DNA of 47,826 nucleotides from Leclercia adecarboxylata (GCA_002360945.1 DERO01000045.1:1-47826), one strand, 5' to 3'; positions 8,868 through 20,459 are shown, counted from the stretch's first letter. Numbers and translations are program-made. Notes: generated from the letters alone by a model not told the origin.

Positions 8868-10156
8868 GCTTTCCACTCCAGCTGTACGCCCATCTCCCTG
8901 TCCGCCTCTCCTTCTCTCGTCACAAACACGCCCGCAGCCGCGACCAGCGTTTCGCCGTAAAACAGCAGCGGTGTGGCATCCCGACGCCAGGGGGCAACAT
9001 TGAGCTCCTGCCAGATTTTTTTGATCTTGCGTCCACCGTTTCGCCCGACAATGTGCAGCGTTCCGCTGGCGCGGAAGCGTACCGTCACCGGCTCGTCATA
9101 CTGCGGCAGACGAAGATTACCGCCCGCCTGAATGTGCAGAGCGCCCAGGCCTTCCGGCAGCTGTAGAGGTCGACCGAGCGAAGGCCAGTCGATAACCCGA
9201 TCGGCCAGCGAGGCATGGCTTTTCACCCACCACAGCTGCCCCCTGAAGCGCCTGACCTCTCCCTCACCCATGCGCAGTTGCGGTGTTGCATCTTCCCGGG
9301 CAAGCGCCACCTCTTCCCAGAGCCGGGTGAGCATGGCCCGGGACGGCATTAAAGCCCCGTGCGCCGCCAGCCATCTTCGCAGCAGCGCCGCCCGCCGCAC
9401 TGCGCTCATCGCCTCCAGCGGTGTGATAGCCAGCGCCCCATCGTCGGAAATCAGGGATGACAGCTCGTCAGCCAGGAGTTCATCAAGCAACTGCTCCTGC
9501 TCCGCGCACAGCGTAGCGCTGCGGGAGGTGACCTGGGTAAAATGCGGCCAACGCTGTACCATCAGGGGCAGGACGCGCAGCCGCAGGAAATTACGGTCAT
9601 AGCTGTCGTCCTGGTTGCTTTCATCCTCTATCCAGCGAAGGCCCCAACGTAGCGCCTCCTCGTGCAGCGATTCGCGCGTCTCACCCAGCAGGGGACGGAT
9701 CTGTTCGGTATCGGCAAAACGCGCCCGCGCAGGCATGGCCGACAGCCCCGCCGGGCCGCTGCCGCGCTTTAGCGCCAGCAGAAAGGTTTCACACTGATCG
9801 TCCAGGTGTTGCGCCGTGACCAGCGCTTCACCGGGCAGAAGCGCCTCGCGAAAGGCAGCATAACGCGCCTTCCGCGCCTGCGCTTCCAGTCCCAGCCCCT
9901 CTTCCGCCAGCGTCACCCGCGTTACGAGCAGCGGGATAGCCCATTCGCGACAGAGGCTTTCGCAGTGTGCGACCCAGCTGTCCGCGTGCGGGCTCAGACC
10001 GTGATGAATATGAATAGCGCGCAGTTCGAGACCGGGATCCTGTTCACGCATGCGCATCAACCGATGCAGCAACACCGTGGAATCCAGGCCACCGCTAAAT
10101 CCCACCAGCAGTCGGCGGTACGGGTGAAGGGCTTGCTGAAGATCGGCTGTGGTCAT
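8864..10156 (-). CDS. tilS: tRNA(Ile)-lysidine synthetase
   Basis: TilS converts C34 of the CAU-anticodon isoleucine tRNA to lysidine, changing its codon reading from AUG to AUA and its charging from Met to Ile; it is essential. The 430-residue protein has the ATP-pyrophosphatase P-loop SGGLDS at 21-26 in the N-terminal catalytic domain, then a linker and C-terminal tRNA-binding domains (ending in the region with [14 protein letters not shown]). E. coli TilS is 432 residues. It lies 62 bases after yaeR, with a small hairpin in the gap. Confidence 0.97.
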   Translation of the reverse strand: MTTADLQQALHPYRRLLVGFSGGLDSTVLLHRLMRMREQDPGLELRAIHIHHGLSPHADSWVAHCESLCREWAIPLLVTRVTLAEEGLGLEAQARKARYAAFREALLPGEALVTAQHLDDQCETFLLALKRGSGPAGLSAMPARARFADTEQIRPLLGETRESLHEEALRWGLRWIEDESNQDDSYDRNFLRLRVLPLMVQRWPHFTQVTSRSATLCAEQEQLLDELLADELSSLISDDGALAITPLEAMSAVRRAALLRRWLAAHGALMPSRAMLTRLWEEVALAREDATPQLRMGEGEVRRFRGQLWWVKSHASLADRVIDWPSLGRPLQLPEGLGALHIQAGGNLRLPQYDEPVTVRFRASGTLHIVGRNGGRKIKKIWQELNVAPWRRDATPLLFYGETLVAAAGVFVTREGEADREMGVQLEWKA

Positions 10157-10178
10157 CGTCGTAATTTATGCAGAAAGA

Positions 10179-10199
10179 TGCCCGGCACGTTACCGGGCA
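10179..10199 (-). terminator. Small hairpin between yaeR and tilS
   Basis: TGCCCGG and CCGGGCA form a 7-bp stem with a 7-base loop. On the minus strand it is followed by ATCTTTCTG, a poor T-run. It could attenuate transcription from yaeR into tilS; this is weakly supported. Confidence 0.4.
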
Positions 10200-10218
10200 A
10201 TTCTCATGGAGGCAAGCG

Positions 10219-10608
10219 TTACTGCTGGTACAACTCCAGCGGGAGGCCATCAGGATCGTTGAAGAAGGTAAAGCGTTTCCCGGTGAAGGGGTCAATGCGA
10301 ATGGCTTCGCACTTTACACCCTGTGATTCGAGATGCTCCACGGCCTGGTCGATGTTATCCACGCTAAAGGCGAGGTGACGTAAACCGCAGGCTTCCGGCC
10401 GGGACGGACGCGCCGGCGGGAAGGGGAACGAAAACAGCTCGATGACGTACTGACCATTCAGCGCCAGATCGCCCTTCCAGGAGTCGCGCTCTTCGCGATA
10501 AAACTCACTCTGCAGGGTAAATCCCAGCGTATCGCAGTAAAACGCCTTACTGACGGCGTAGTTGGTAGCAATAATGGCAATATGGTGAACCTGCTTTAAG
10601 CCCAGCAT
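10219..10608 (-). CDS. yaeR: VOC-family (glyoxalase-like) metalloprotein YaeR
   Basis: The 129-residue protein belongs to the vicinal-oxygen-chelate superfamily (glyoxalase I/bleomycin-resistance fold). VHHIAIIA at 7-14 and LRHLAFSVDNID around 76-87 carry the metal-ligand histidines, and a glutamate near the C-terminus (PLELYQQ) completes the usual set. The substrate is not known. Start and length match E. coli YaeR. It lies 59 bases after ldcC on the same strand and may be read with it. Confidence 0.92.
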   Translation of the reverse strand: MLGLKQVHHIAIIATNYAVSKAFYCDTLGFTLQSEFYREERDSWKGDLALNGQYVIELFSFPFPPARPSRPEACGLRHLAFSVDNIDQAVEHLESQGVKCEAIRIDPFTGKRFTFFNDPDGLPLELYQQ

Positions 10609-10667
10609 AGTCTCTCCTTTTTAATGTGCCTGAACGTTATATCCGAACACCCGTGCCGTGCAAGGGG

Positions 10668-12806
10668 TCACTGCGCTTTTAAGACCCGTACCCGGTAGAT
10701 GCCGTTTTCATCCCGTTTGGCACCGTGGATATCGGTTTCGAACCCCGGATAGTGACGGCCAATCGAGCAGAGCATTAACAGGAAATCGAGCACCGCCCTG
10801 CTCTGCTCGGTGATCATCTCCCCTGGCATCAGCAGCGGCACGCCCGGCGGATAGGGCAGGATCATGTTGGCTGAGATCCGCCCGACCAGATCTTCCAGAT
10901 CGACGGTTTCCACCTCCCCTTTCACCTGGCGCTGCCAGGCATGGTGCGGAGTAAGCTTCATTTCCGGCAGAACGTCAAACGCCTGCAGCATCAGCCGCGG
11001 CAGGTCGTGCTGGCGGATGAGCTTGTGGATCCCCTGGGCCAGATCCTGAATGCGCATGTTGCGGTAGAAGTCTGGATCCTCGGCGTAGAGATCCGGCAAC
11101 ATATTTTTGACCCGCAGATTTAGATCGTAGGCGCGCTTAAACTCCATCAGCCCGCGCAGCAAGCTCATCGCCCGGGTTTTGTCGATACCAATACTGAACA
11201 GAAACAGCAGGTTATAGGGCCCGGTCTTTTCGACCACCACGCCGCGCTCATCAAGGAATTTCGCCACCAGCGCGGCCGGGATGCCCTCCTCGCTCATGAC
11301 TCCCTGCTCGTCCATGCCCGGCGTGAGAATGGTGACTTTGACCGGATCGAGGAACATATGATCCGTATCGGCATCGCGGAAGCCGTGCCAGCTCTCGCCA
11401 GGTGCAACCGGCCAGCATTCGGCTTCGTCGATATCGTCCGGCTGCCAGATATCGAAGAACCAGCCATCGGCTTCATCTTTCAGGCGTTGGACCTCTTTAC
11501 GAAAATGCAGGGCACGCTCAACGGAGCGGTTGATCAGACGCTTGCCGGGATTACCGCGCAGCATCGCCGCAGCGGTTTCAATCGAGGCCACCAGCGGGTA
11601 ACTCGGCGAGGTGGTGGTGTGCATCATAAAGGCTTCGTTGAAGGTCTCTTCATCATATTCGCCTTTAATGTGGATCAGCGAGGCCTGGGAAAACGCCGCC
11701 AGCATCTTGTGCGTGGACTGGGTTTCGAAGAACACTTTCCCCGGCACCCGCTCGCCACTCATGCCGCTTTTACCGGCATAGATCGGATGGAAATTGGTAT
11801 AGGGCACCCACGCCGAGTCAAAATGGATCGAGGGCACGTCCAGGGTCTGTTTCACCCAGTTGGTGTTGTAGAGCAGGCCGTCGTAGGTGGAGTTGGTGAT
11901 CACCGCGTGAACCGGCCAGCTTGCTCCTGGCACGGCGGCCACTTTGTTCTCAATCGCCGCATGGGAAAACTCCCGGCGCGGGATGCCGCCCAGAATACCC
12001 AGCGCGTTACGGGTGGGTGACAGCCAGATCGGTACTACGTCGCTCATCATCAGCAGATGCGCCAGCGATTTATGACAGTTGCGGTCAATCAGCAGGGTAC
12101 TGCCGTCCGGGGCGGCGTACATGCCGACAATCTTATTGGAGGTCGAGGTGCCGTTGGTCACCATATAGCTCTGTTCGGCGCCAAAGGTGCGGGCGATATA
12201 CTCTTCGGCTTCAAGATGCGGGCCGGTATGATCCAGCAGCGATCCCAGCTCCGTCACCGAGATCGACACATCCGCCTTCAGCGTATTCCCGCCAAAGAAA
12301 TCATAGAACAGGCAGCCCACCGGGCTTTTCTGATACGCCGTTCCCGCCATATGGCCCGGAGTGCAGAAGGTGTACTTCCCCTCTTTCACATAGGTGAAGA
12401 GCGCCCGGGTAAAGGGTGGCGTGATGGTATCCAGGTACTCACCGGTATATTGCTGAATGCGGGTAGCAATATCTTCTGCCACGCCCAGCGAATACTCAAA
12501 GAACCACAGCGCCATCCGCAGATCGTGGGCGCTGACGTCCATCGTGGAGTGGGTATTGATAAAGGCGTACAGCGGCAGGTATTCATTGAGTTGATTGATA
12601 TCGCTGCACAGCTCGAGATCATATTCGTCCCAGTCGAAGATGACGCCGCAAATGCGCGGGTTGTGTTCGATGAACTTCAGTAGATCGGCGCTGTTCTGCG
12701 GCCAGATGAGTTGAAACCCGCGCGATGCTAACGCCTGCTCCAGTTCCTTGATGGGTTCGTCTTTATAAAAGACGCCGTGCGGCCCCATAATGGCAATGAT
12801 GTTCAC
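10668..12806 (-). CDS. ldcC: Lysine decarboxylase, constitutive
   Basis: LdcC is the PLP-dependent enzyme that converts lysine to cadaverine and CO2. The start is the GTG at 12806, with AGGAGG 6 bases upstream, giving 712 residues (E. coli 713). An upstream start at 12878 would add 24 residues overlapping the accA terminator and is rejected. The wing domain is N-terminal (about 1-130), then the aminotransferase-fold core with the PLP lysine at 367 (STHKMLAA), and a C-terminal domain. Linkage to accA distinguishes LdcC from acid-induced CadA. A terminator separates it from accA. Confidence 0.95.
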   Translation of the reverse strand: MNIIAIMGPHGVFYKDEPIKELEQALASRGFQLIWPQNSADLLKFIEHNPRICGVIFDWDEYDLELCSDINQLNEYLPLYAFINTHSTMDVSAHDLRMALWFFEYSLGVAEDIATRIQQYTGEYLDTITPPFTRALFTYVKEGKYTFCTPGHMAGTAYQKSPVGCLFYDFFGGNTLKADVSISVTELGSLLDHTGPHLEAEEYIARTFGAEQSYMVTNGTSTSNKIVGMYAAPDGSTLLIDRNCHKSLAHLLMMSDVVPIWLSPTRNALGILGGIPRREFSHAAIENKVAAVPGASWPVHAVITNSTYDGLLYNTNWVKQTLDVPSIHFDSAWVPYTNFHPIYAGKSGMSGERVPGKVFFETQSTHKMLAAFSQASLIHIKGEYDEETFNEAFMMHTTTSPSYPLVASIETAAAMLRGNPGKRLINRSVERALHFRKEVQRLKDEADGWFFDIWQPDDIDEAECWPVAPGESWHGFRDADTDHMFLDPVKVTILTPGMDEQGVMSEEGIPAALVAKFLDERGVVVEKTGPYNLLFLFSIGIDKTRAMSLLRGLMEFKRAYDLNLRVKNMLPDLYAEDPDFYRNMRIQDLAQGIHKLIRQHDLPRLMLQAFDVLPEMKLTPHHAWQRQVKGEVETVDLEDLVGRISANMILPYPPGVPLLMPGEMITEQSRAVLDFLLMLCSIGRHYPGFETDIHGAKRDENGIYRVRVLKAQ

Positions 12807-12861
12807 GGTATACCTCCTTAAAAAACATTCGCTAAGCATAGTTGAGGTAAACCGCAGACAT

Positions 12862-12890
12862 AAAAAAAGCCGCAACAATGTGCGGCTTTT
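12862..12890 (-). terminator. Terminator downstream of accA
   Basis: On the minus strand AAAAGCCGCA, a 6-base loop and TGCGGCTTTT are followed by more T residues. It lies in the 100-base gap between accA and ldcC and should end the long lpx-dnaE-accA transcript. Confidence 0.9.
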
Positions 12891-12906
12891 CGGAGTATGA
12901 CCTGAC

Positions 12907-13866
12907 TTACGCGTAACCGTAGCTCATCAGACGCTGGTAACGACGGTTAAGCAGATCTTCTTTGCTCAGCACGTCGAGGTCTGCGAGGTCAGCCAGCAAC
13001 TGCGCCTTCAGAGAGGCCGCCATGACCTCTGGCTTACGGTGCGCGCCACCCAGAGGTTCCGGGATAACGGTATCGATCAGCTTCAGCTCTTTCAGACGCG
13101 GAGCGATAATGCCCATCGCTTCGGCAGCCAGCGGCGCTTTGTCGGCGCTTTTCCACAGAATGGATGCACAGCCTTCCGGAGAGATAACGGAATAGGTGCT
13201 GTATTGCAGCATATTCACTTTATCGCCCACGCCAATCGCCAGCGCACCACCGGATCCACCTTCACCGATAACGGTGCAGATAACCGGCACGCTCAGGCGT
13301 GACATTTCGCGCAGGTTGCGGGCAATCGCTTCAGACTGGCCGCGCTCTTCTGCGCCGACGCCCGGATAAGCACCCGGGGTGTCGATAAAGGTGATGATCG
13401 GCATGTTGAAACGCTCGGCCATCTCCATCAGACGCAGGGCTTTACGGTAACCCTCCGGCGCTGGCATCCCGAAATTGCGGCGAATTTTTTCTTTGGTTTC
13501 GCGCCCTTTCTGGTGGCCAATAATCATCACCGGACGACCGTCGAGGCGTGCGATACCGCCAACGATAGCTTTATCGTCGGCATAAGCGCGATCGCCTGCC
13601 AGCTCGTCGAATTCATCGAACGCCAGGCGGACATAATCCAGGGTGTACGGACGCTGTGGATGGCGTGCCATCTGGGCAACCTGCCATGCGCCGAGATCGG
13701 CAAAGATTTTGCGCGTCAGTTCTACGCTCTTTTCACGCAGACGATGCACTTCTTCGTCGATGTTAATATCCAGTTTTTCATCCTGACGGCCAACGGCGGT
13801 CAGAGAATCGATTTTCGCTTCCAGCTCTGCAATCGGCTGTTCGAAATCAAGGAAATTCAGACTCAT
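12907..13866 (-). CDS. accA: Acetyl-CoA carboxylase carboxyltransferase subunit alpha
   Basis: AccA with AccD transfers the carboxyl group from biotin on AccB to acetyl-CoA, making malonyl-CoA, the first committed step of fatty-acid synthesis. The 319-residue length equals that of E. coli. The crotonase-like core contains DTPGAYPG and [11 protein letters not shown], the oxyanion-hole glycine motifs. It lies 12 bases after dnaE and is the last gene of the lpx-dnaE cluster. Confidence 0.98.
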   Translation of the reverse strand: MSLNFLDFEQPIAELEAKIDSLTAVGRQDEKLDINIDEEVHRLREKSVELTRKIFADLGAWQVAQMARHPQRPYTLDYVRLAFDEFDELAGDRAYADDKAIVGGIARLDGRPVMIIGHQKGRETKEKIRRNFGMPAPEGYRKALRLMEMAERFNMPIITFIDTPGAYPGVGAEERGQSEAIARNLREMSRLSVPVICTVIGEGGSGGALAIGVGDKVNMLQYSTYSVISPEGCASILWKSADKAPLAAEAMGIIAPRLKELKLIDTVIPEPLGGAHRKPEVMAASLKAQLLADLADLDVLSKEDLLNRRYQRLMSYGYA

Positions 13867-13878
13867 AGTATTCCTGTA

Positions 13879-16800
13879 TTAGTCAAACTCCAGTTCCACC
13901 TGCTCCGAACCAATGAGGCCACGCAGATCGTTAAGTAAACGATCGCTCGGAGAGACACGCCACGACGCACCAAAGCGCAATCGTGCACGCGCATCCGCCC
14001 TCTGATAGTAGAGATGTACTGGAATGGTCCCCGAGCGGTGGGGTTCCAGAGACTGACGGAGTCGGTTTAAAAGCTGGTCATCAATTTGCCTGTCCGTCAG
14101 CGAGATAGCAAGCCCGCGAGCATATTTTTCCCGGGCTTCGTCAATGTCCATCACTTCGCGGGCGGTCATTTTAAGCCCCCCACTGAAGTCATCAAAGCTG
14201 ACCTGTCCGCTGACGATAAGTATGCGGTCTTTTTCCAGCAGCTGCTGGTATTTATCCAGCGCGTCGGTGAATAACATCACCTCCAGACGCCCGGAACGGT
14301 CATCCAGCGTACAGATACCGATACGATTGCCGCGCTTGGTGACCATAACCCTCGCGGCAATGACGAGCCCCGCAGCCGTGGTAATCTTACCACGTTCTGT
14401 CGGATGCATGTCTTTCAGCCGGTAGCCTCCGACATAGCGCTCAATTTCTTTAAGATACTGGTTGATCGGGTGCCCGGTCAGATACAGACCCAGCGTTTCC
14501 CGCTCGCCATCCAGCACCGTCTGTTCCGGCCACGGCTGACAGCTAGCATAGGATTGTTCGATCTGCTCCGGCTCTTCTGCCAGCACGCCAAACATATCTG
14601 CCTGACCAATGGCTTCGGCTTTCGAGTGCTGATCGGCAGCCTTCAGGGCGTCGCCCAGCGAGTTCATCAGCGCGGCGCGGTGTGGCCCAAGGCGGTCAAA
14701 CGCCCCGGACATAATCAGCTTTTCCAACACCCGGCGATTAAGCTTTTTGATATCGGTACGGGCGCAGAGGTCGAACAGTTCGCGGAAGTAACCGCCCTGG
14801 TTACGGGCTTCAATGATCGCTTCGATCGGGCCTTCACCCACGCCTTTAATGGCGCCGATGCCATAAACAATTTCCCCGTCATCGTTGACGTGGAAATGGT
14901 ACTGACCGGAGTTGATATCCGGCGGCAGGATCTTCAGCCCCATGCGCCAGCACTCATCCACCAGACCGACCACCTTCTCGGTGTTGTCCATATCGGCGGT
15001 CATTACCGCGGCCATAAACTCTGCCGGATAGTGTGCTTTCAGCCACAGCGTCTGATAGGAGACCAGCGCGTAGGCGGCAGAGTGTGACTTGTTAAAGCCA
15101 TATCCGGCAAATTTCTCTACCAGATCGAAGATTTTTATTGCCAGTTCGCCGTCAACGCCGTTTTTCCTGGCCCCTTCTTCAAAGGTGCCGCGCTGCTTGG
15201 CCATCTCTTCCGGCTTTTTCTTACCCATCGCACGACGCAGCATGTCCGCGCCGCCGAGGGTGTAGCCGGAGAGCACCTGGGCAATCTGCATGACCTGTTC
15301 CTGATACAGGATGATGCCGTAGGTGGGCTCCAGTACCGGTTTCAGGGATTCATGCTGCCACTGCACATCAGGATAAGAGATCTCTTCGCGACCGTGCTTA
15401 CGGTCGATAAAGTTATCTACCATCCCCGACTGCAGCGGACCCGGACGGAACAGGGCTACCAGCGCGATCATGTCTTCGAAGCAGTCAGGCTGCAGACGTT
15501 TGATCAGATCTTTCATGCCGCGGGATTCAAGCTGGAAGACCGCCGTGGTCTCCGACCGCTGCAGCATGTCGAAGCTTTTCTTATCATCCAGCGGGATCGC
15601 GGCGATATCAATCGGCTCCAGGCCCTGTTTGGCCCGGCGCGGGTTGATCATCTTCAGCGCCCAGTCGATGATGGTGAGCGTACGCAAGCCGAGGAAGTCG
15701 AACTTCACCAGGCCGGCGTACTCCACGTCGTTCTTATCGAACTGGGTGACCGGGTGCGAGCCGGTTTCGTCGCAGTAGAGCGGCGCAAAATCGGTAATTT
15801 TGGTTGGGGCAATAACCACCCCACCGGCGTGCTTACCGGCGTTACGAGTGACGCCTTCCAGCTTGCGCGCCATGTCGATCAGCGCTCGGACCTCTTCGTC
15901 GGCCTCGTAGATTTCCGGCAGCTGCGGTTCTGCTTCGAAGGCTTTCGCCAGGGTCATGCCCGGATCGGGCGGTACCAGCTTCGAGATGCGGTCGACAAAG
16001 CCGTACGGATGCCCCAGCACGCGGCCCACGTCGCGAATAACCGCTTTCGCCGCCATCGTACCGAAGGTAATGATCTGCGATACCGCATCGCGGCCGTACA
16101 TGTCCGCCACGTGCTCGATGACCTGGTCGCGTTTCTCCATGCAGAAGTCGACGTCGAAGTCGGGCATCGAGACACGTTCCGGGTTAAGGAAACGTTCGAA
16201 CAGCAGGTCAAACTCCAGCGGATCGAGATCGGTAATTTTCAGCGCATAGGCCACCAGCGAGCCGGCACCCGAACCACGGCCCGGCCCTACCGGTACGCCG
16301 TTGTCCTTCGACCACTGGATAAACTCCATGACGATCAGGAAGTAGCCGGGGAACCCCATCTGGTTGATAACCTGGAGTTCAATATCCAGACGTTCGTCAT
16401 AGGGCGGGCGCTTCTCGGCGCGAACGGCCGGATCCGGGAAGAGAAATTCCAGACGCTCTTCCAGACCCTCTTTCGATTTCAGGACCAGGAAATCTTCGGT
16501 GGTCATGTCCCCGGTCGGGAACTGCGGCAGGAAGTACTCGCCCAGACGGACGGTGACGTTACAGCGTTTGGCAATCTCTACGCTGTTTTCCAGCGCTTCC
16601 GGGATATCGGAAAACAGCTCGCACATCTCCTCTTCGCTGCGCATGTACTGCTGCGGCGAATAGTTGCGCGGGCGTTTCGGATCGTCGAGGGTAAAACCGT
16701 CATGGATAGCGACGCGAATTTCATGGGCATCAAAATCGTCGGCGTTGATAAAGCGCACGTCATTAGACGCCACAACCGGCAGACCGTGCTCTTCTGCAAG

Positions 16801-17361
16801 GGCCACTGCGGCGTGCAGATAATTCTCTTCATCAGGACGGCCGGTGCGGATCAGCTCCAGATAGAAGCGATCCGGGAAGAATTCTTTATAAAAATCGACG
16901 CACTGTTCCACCAGCGCGTCATTGCCGCGCAGCAGGCATCGGCCAACGTCGCCCATGCGCCCGCCGGAGATCAGCAGCAGCCCTTCATTCAGCTCCGCCA
17001 GCCACGCGCGATCGATCCATGGCCCCTGCGGACCGTAGCCGCGCTGATAGGCCCGGGAGATCAGCAGCGTCAGGTTCTGATAACCGGTGTTATTCATCGC
17101 CAGGACGGTGATCTGCGTCATTTCATCGGCGAGAAGCTCGCTCTGAACGTGAAAATCGGCACCAATCACCGGCTTCATACCGGCACCGTGCGCCGTTCCG
17201 TAGAACTTCACCAGACCACACAGGTTGGTGAAGTCGGTGATCGCCAGCGCAGGCATGCCAAGCGCGGCCGCCTTTTTTACCAGCGGCCCGGTCTTCGCCA
17301 GCCCATCAATCATGGAATAGTCGCTGTGCACCCGCAGGTGTACGAAACGTGGTTCAGCCAT
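13879..17361 (-). CDS. dnaE: DNA polymerase III alpha subunit
   Basis: DnaE is the replicative polymerase of the chromosome. The 1160 residues match E. coli exactly in length. Domains in order: PHP domain (about 1-280, beginning [15 protein letters not shown]), the polymerase palm with the catalytic aspartates in PDFDVDF near 400 and a third near 555, fingers, the beta-clamp-binding region near 920 ([11 protein letters not shown]), the OB fold (about 990-1070), and the C-terminal tau-binding region. It lies 34 bases after rnhB and 12 before accA. Confidence 0.99.
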   Translation of the reverse strand: MAEPRFVHLRVHSDYSMIDGLAKTGPLVKKAAALGMPALAITDFTNLCGLVKFYGTAHGAGMKPVIGADFHVQSELLADEMTQITVLAMNNTGYQNLTLLISRAYQRGYGPQGPWIDRAWLAELNEGLLLISGGRMGDVGRCLLRGNDALVEQCVDFYKEFFPDRFYLELIRTGRPDEENYLHAAVALAEEHGLPVVASNDVRFINADDFDAHEIRVAIHDGFTLDDPKRPRNYSPQQYMRSEEEMCELFSDIPEALENSVEIAKRCNVTVRLGEYFLPQFPTGDMTTEDFLVLKSKEGLEERLEFLFPDPAVRAEKRPPYDERLDIELQVINQMGFPGYFLIVMEFIQWSKDNGVPVGPGRGSGAGSLVAYALKITDLDPLEFDLLFERFLNPERVSMPDFDVDFCMEKRDQVIEHVADMYGRDAVSQIITFGTMAAKAVIRDVGRVLGHPYGFVDRISKLVPPDPGMTLAKAFEAEPQLPEIYEADEEVRALIDMARKLEGVTRNAGKHAGGVVIAPTKITDFAPLYCDETGSHPVTQFDKNDVEYAGLVKFDFLGLRTLTIIDWALKMINPRRAKQGLEPIDIAAIPLDDKKSFDMLQRSETTAVFQLESRGMKDLIKRLQPDCFEDMIALVALFRPGPLQSGMVDNFIDRKHGREEISYPDVQWQHESLKPVLEPTYGIILYQEQVMQIAQVLSGYTLGGADMLRRAMGKKKPEEMAKQRGTFEEGARKNGVDGELAIKIFDLVEKFAGYGFNKSHSAAYALVSYQTLWLKAHYPAEFMAAVMTADMDNTEKVVGLVDECWRMGLKILPPDINSGQYHFHVNDDGEIVYGIGAIKGVGEGPIEAIIEARNQGGYFRELFDLCARTDIKKLNRRVLEKLIMSGAFDRLGPHRAALMNSLGDALKAADQHSKAEAIGQADMFGVLAEEPEQIEQSYASCQPWPEQTVLDGERETLGLYLTGHPINQYLKEIERYVGGYRLKDMHPTERGKITTAAGLVIAARVMVTKRGNRIGICTLDDRSGRLEVMLFTDALDKYQQLLEKDRILIVSGQVSFDDFSGGLKMTAREVMDIDEAREKYARGLAISLTDRQIDDQLLNRLRQSLEPHRSGTIPVHLYYQRADARARLRFGASWRVSPSDRLLNDLRGLIGSEQVELEFD

Positions 17362-17395
17362 CTTCAGATTCCGCGTTACTTATTGGCGTCTTGAT

Positions 17396-17992
17396 TCAGG
17401 ACATCAGTCCCAGTGCGCGTTTCACCGGTCCAAAACTGCGGCGGTGATGTTCAGTTGCGCCGTGTTCAGCCAGTCTTTCCAGATGGAAAGCGGTAGGATA
17501 CCCCTTATGCTGGGCAAAGCCATACTGGGGAAAAGTGAGATCCAGCGCGGCCATTTCGGCATCGCGGGTAACCTTAGCAATGATCGAGGCGGCACTGATT
17601 TCGGCCACCCGGCTATCGCCTTTAACGACCGCCAGCGACGGCATCGGCAGTGCAGGGCAACGGTTCCCGTCGATCAGCACATACTCCGGCACTACGCTCA
17701 GCCCGGCCACCGCGCGCTGCATCGCCAGCATGGTGGCATGCAGAATGTTCAGGTCGTCAATCTCATGCGGCTCCGCTCGTCCCAGACTCCAGGCCAGCGC
17801 TTTCTCTTTAATTTCATCGTACAGCGCCAGGCGGCGCTTTTCGGATAATTTCTTCGAGTCATTGAGACCGATAATCGGACGAGCAGGATCGAGGATCACC
17901 GCGGCAGTGACAACGGCACCCACCAGCGGCCCACGCCCTACTTCATCCACACCCGCCACCAGATGGGTGTGAGGGTATACAAATTCCATCAT
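17396..17992 (-). CDS. rnhB: Ribonuclease HII
   Basis: RNase HII cuts RNA in RNA-DNA hybrids and starts removal of single ribonucleotides from DNA. The 198-residue protein has the catalytic GVDEVGRGP (Asp16, Glu17), a conserved Asp in VLIDGN near 108, and Asp in VTRDAEM. The start is the first of two adjacent ATGs, corresponding to Met1 of the E. coli protein. Its start overlaps the lpxB stop by 4 bases. Confidence 0.98.
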   Translation of the reverse strand: MMEFVYPHTHLVAGVDEVGRGPLVGAVVTAAVILDPARPIIGLNDSKKLSEKRRLALYDEIKEKALAWSLGRAEPHEIDDLNILHATMLAMQRAVAGLSVVPEYVLIDGNRCPALPMPSLAVVKGDSRVAEISAASIIAKVTRDAEMAALDLTFPQYGFAQHKGYPTAFHLERLAEHGATEHHRRSFGPVKRALGLMS

Positions 17993-19137
17993 TGTGCTAA
18001 CTCCAGCACCGCGTCAGCCGCCTGCTCGTCGGCATTACAGCGGATTTGCTGATGCAGTTCCCGGAAGGTGGCATGCATTTCATGGCTGGTTTTGCCGTCG
18101 GCCAGCAGCGGTAACAGCGCGGCGGCTAACGCCTGCGGCTGGCACTCATCCTGCAACAGCTCTTTCACCAGCTCGCGTCGGGCGAGCAGGTTTGGCAGGG
18201 AGACGTAATCGGTTTTCACCAGCCGTTTTGCCAGCCAGAAGGTGAACGGCTTCATGCGATAGCCCACCACCATCGGGCATTTCGCCAGCATGCACTCCAG
18301 CGCGGCGGTGCCCGATGCCAGCAGCGCGGCATCGCTGGCAACCATCGCCTCGCGGCCTTTGCCATCCAGCAGATGAACATGCAGATCCGGGGCGACCTCC
18401 GCCTTTATGCGCTCGAACTGCTCCCGGCGTTTGGCGTTCACCAGCGGCACGACCACTTCGAGATCGGGGTAGGTCTGACGCAGGATCTGCGCCGTTTTCA
18501 GGAAATCTGCGCTGAGCATTTCCACTTCTGCACCACGGCTCCCCGGCAGCAGAGCCAGACAGTGAACGTCATGGGCAATGCCGAGCGAATCGCGGGCCGC
18601 ATTTTTATCGGGATCCAGCGGCATGGCATCGGCCATGGTGTGGCCGATAAAGCGGCACGGTACGTTGAATTTATCGTAAAACGCTTTTTCGAAAGGCAGG
18701 AAAGCCAGAACGAGATTCGTCGATCTGCCTATTTTGAAAACACGTTTCTGTCGCCACGCCCAGACGGACGGACTGACGTAATGGATGGTTTTGATCCCCT
18801 GCTTTTTCAGATTACCTTCGAGGGTAATGTTGAAGTCAGGCGCATCAATGCCGACGAACACGTCGGGCTTAAGTTCGGTAAAACGGCGCGTCAGATCGGC
18901 GCGAATGTGCAGCAAACGACGCAGCCGCCCCAGCACCTCGACGATACCCATCACCGCCAGCTCTTCCATCTCATACCAGGCTTCACACCCTTCAGCCTGC
19001 ATCAATGGACCGGCAACGCCGACAAAGCGCGCGTTGGGAACGCGCGCTTTGAGCGCTCGGATAAGACCTGCACCAAGAATATCGCCGGAGGTTTCTCCGG
19101 CGACAAGGGCGATCGTCAGCGGGCGACTATCAACCAT
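17989..19137 (-). CDS. lpxB: Lipid-A-disaccharide synthase
   Basis: LpxB joins UDP-2,3-diacylglucosamine and lipid X to make the beta-1,6 disaccharide of lipid A on the cytoplasmic face of the inner membrane. The 382-residue length fits E. coli. It is a GT19 glycosyltransferase: the N-terminal region has [15 protein letters not shown] (10-24), and the C-terminal half has [13 protein letters not shown] and [10 protein letters not shown]. Its start overlaps the lpxA stop by one base, and its stop overlaps the rnhB start by four. Confidence 0.98.
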   Translation of the reverse strand: MVDSRPLTIALVAGETSGDILGAGLIRALKARVPNARFVGVAGPLMQAEGCEAWYEMEELAVMGIVEVLGRLRRLLHIRADLTRRFTELKPDVFVGIDAPDFNITLEGNLKKQGIKTIHYVSPSVWAWRQKRVFKIGRSTNLVLAFLPFEKAFYDKFNVPCRFIGHTMADAMPLDPDKNAARDSLGIAHDVHCLALLPGSRGAEVEMLSADFLKTAQILRQTYPDLEVVVPLVNAKRREQFERIKAEVAPDLHVHLLDGKGREAMVASDAALLASGTAALECMLAKCPMVVGYRMKPFTFWLAKRLVKTDYVSLPNLLARRELVKELLQDECQPQALAAALLPLLADGKTSHEMHATFRELHQQIRCNADEQAADAVLELAQ

Positions 19138-19925
19138 TAACGAATCAAACCGCGAGTTGAGCGTGCGAAGAATTCCACGAACGCATTCACCTCAGGATGC
19201 TGTTTCGCCAGCTCAACGATTTCCGGCTTGGCCTCTTCCAGCGTTTTACCGTTACGGTACAGCTGTTTGTAGGCGTTACGGATAGCCATAATCGCTTCCC
19301 GGCTGAAACCGCGACGCTTCAGGCCTTCGATGTTGACGCCAAACGGCGTCGCATGGTTACCCTGCGCAATCACATACGGCGGGACGTCCTGCGCCACGCC
19401 GGAGCAGCCGCCAACCATCACGTGCGCACCAATGATGCAGAACTGATGGACTGCGGTCATGCCGCCAATGATGGCATGATCGTCAACGGATACGTGTCCC
19501 GCCAGCGTTGCGTTGTTGGCGAGAATACAGCGGCTACCCACGGTACAGTCATGCGCGATATGCGCATTGACCATAAAGAGGTTGTCGCTGCCCACCTTCG
19601 TCAATCCACCACCCTGTTCGGTACCACGATGAATGGTGACGCTTTCGCGAATGCGGTTACGATCGCCAATTTCCACACGGGTCGGTTCGCCAGCATATTT
19701 CAGATCCTGGTTCACTTCACCGATGGAGGCGAACTGATAGATCTCGTTATCGCGGCCAATGATCGTATGACCATTCACGACGACGTGAGATTTCAGTACG
19801 GTACCCTCACCAATTTCGACATGGGGTCCAACAATACAAAATGGACCAATGTGAACGTTAGCACCAATAACGGCACCCTCTTCCACAATGGCGGTTGGAT
19901 GAATAAAGGCGGTTTTATCAATCAC
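19137..19925 (-). CDS. lpxA: UDP-N-acetylglucosamine 3-O-acyltransferase
   Basis: LpxA starts lipid A synthesis by moving a beta-hydroxyacyl chain from ACP to UDP-GlcNAc. The 262-residue protein is a left-handed beta-helix of hexapeptide repeats ([19 protein letters not shown] and so on) with a helical C-terminus. The catalytic His (near 125) lies in [11 protein letters not shown]. The start is GTG at 19925, as in E. coli. It is 3 bases from the fabZ stop and overlaps lpxB by one base. Confidence 0.98.
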   Translation of the reverse strand: MIDKTAFIHPTAIVEEGAVIGANVHIGPFCIVGPHVEIGEGTVLKSHVVVNGHTIIGRDNEIYQFASIGEVNQDLKYAGEPTRVEIGDRNRIRESVTIHRGTEQGGGLTKVGSDNLFMVNAHIAHDCTVGSRCILANNATLAGHVSVDDHAIIGGMTAVHQFCIIGAHVMVGGCSGVAQDVPPYVIAQGNHATPFGVNIEGLKRRGFSREAIMAIRNAYKQLYRNGKTLEEAKPEIVELAKQHPEVNAFVEFFARSTRGLIR

Positions 19926-19928
19926 GTA

Positions 19929-20384
19929 TCAGGCCTCCCGGCTACGCGCACACATCATGGTAGCTTCGCAAACAACTTTGCCGTCAACCAGAGCTACACC
20001 TTTAAAGCGAGTCAGGCCACGACGCGTTTTTTCAAAAGTCACTTCCATGATCATCTGATCACCAGGCACAACCGGGCGCTTAAAGCGCGCTTCGTCGATA
20101 CCTGCGAAGTAATACAGCTCACCCGGCTCCAGTTTACCAACGCTTTTAAACGCCAGAATACCGGTAGCCTGAGCCATCGCTTCCAGGATCAATACGCCCG
20201 GGAAGATAGGCTTCCCAGGGAAATGCCCCTGGAAGAATGGCTCGTTTACAGAAACATTTTTCACTGCGCGCAGAAAACGACCTTCTTCAAAATCCAGCAC
20301 ACGGTCTACCAGCAAAAACGGGTAGCGGTGCGGCAGAAGTTCTAAAATCTCTTCAATATGCAGAGTATGAGTGTCAGTAGTCAA
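19929..20384 (-). CDS. fabZ: 3-hydroxyacyl-ACP dehydratase
   Basis: FabZ dehydrates 3-hydroxyacyl-ACP in fatty-acid elongation and competes with LpxA and LpxD for the hydroxymyristoyl-ACP pool. The start is the TTG at 20384, which yields the 151-residue family length and has AGGAAG 6 bases upstream; E. coli uses TTG as well. An upstream extension of 14 residues is rejected. The hot-dog-fold active site is visible as [11 protein letters not shown] followed by LILEAMAQ, with the catalytic His near 54 and Glu near 68. It follows lpxD after a 102-base gap containing a strong hairpin. Confidence 0.96.
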   Translation of the reverse strand: MTTDTHTLHIEEILELLPHRYPFLLVDRVLDFEEGRFLRAVKNVSVNEPFFQGHFPGKPIFPGVLILEAMAQATGILAFKSVGKLEPGELYYFAGIDEARFKRPVVPGDQMIMEVTFEKTRRGLTRFKGVALVDGKVVCEATMMCARSREA

Positions 20385-20425
20385 AATACTCTTCCTGTCA
20401 AAATATCTGAATGGCAATAATAACA

Positions 20426-20459
20426 CGGCCTGCCGGTTTATAAGAAAGCCGACAGGCCG
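20426..20459 (-). other. Intercistronic stem-loop between lpxD and fabZ
   Basis: CGGCCTG (20426-20432) pairs with CAGGCCG (20453-20459); after one mismatch the stem continues with CGG/CCG, a G-U pair and three A-T pairs around a 6-base loop. No T-run follows on the minus strand, so it looks like an RNA-processing or stability element rather than a terminator. Confidence 0.7.

Noticed and set aside
11358..12683. Long plus-strand frames opposite ldcC
   Set aside because: These are shadows of a well-supported 712-residue gene on the other strand, with no ribosome site or homology.
12807..12878. 24-residue N-terminal extension of ldcC
   Set aside because: It would run into the accA terminator. 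The GTG at 12806 has an AGGAGG site at ideal spacing and matches the family N-terminus.
15352..17394. 680-residue open frame on the plus strand
   Set aside because: It is antisense to dnaE, whose product is unmistakable; the frame stays open because of dnaE codon bias. It has no recognisable domain.
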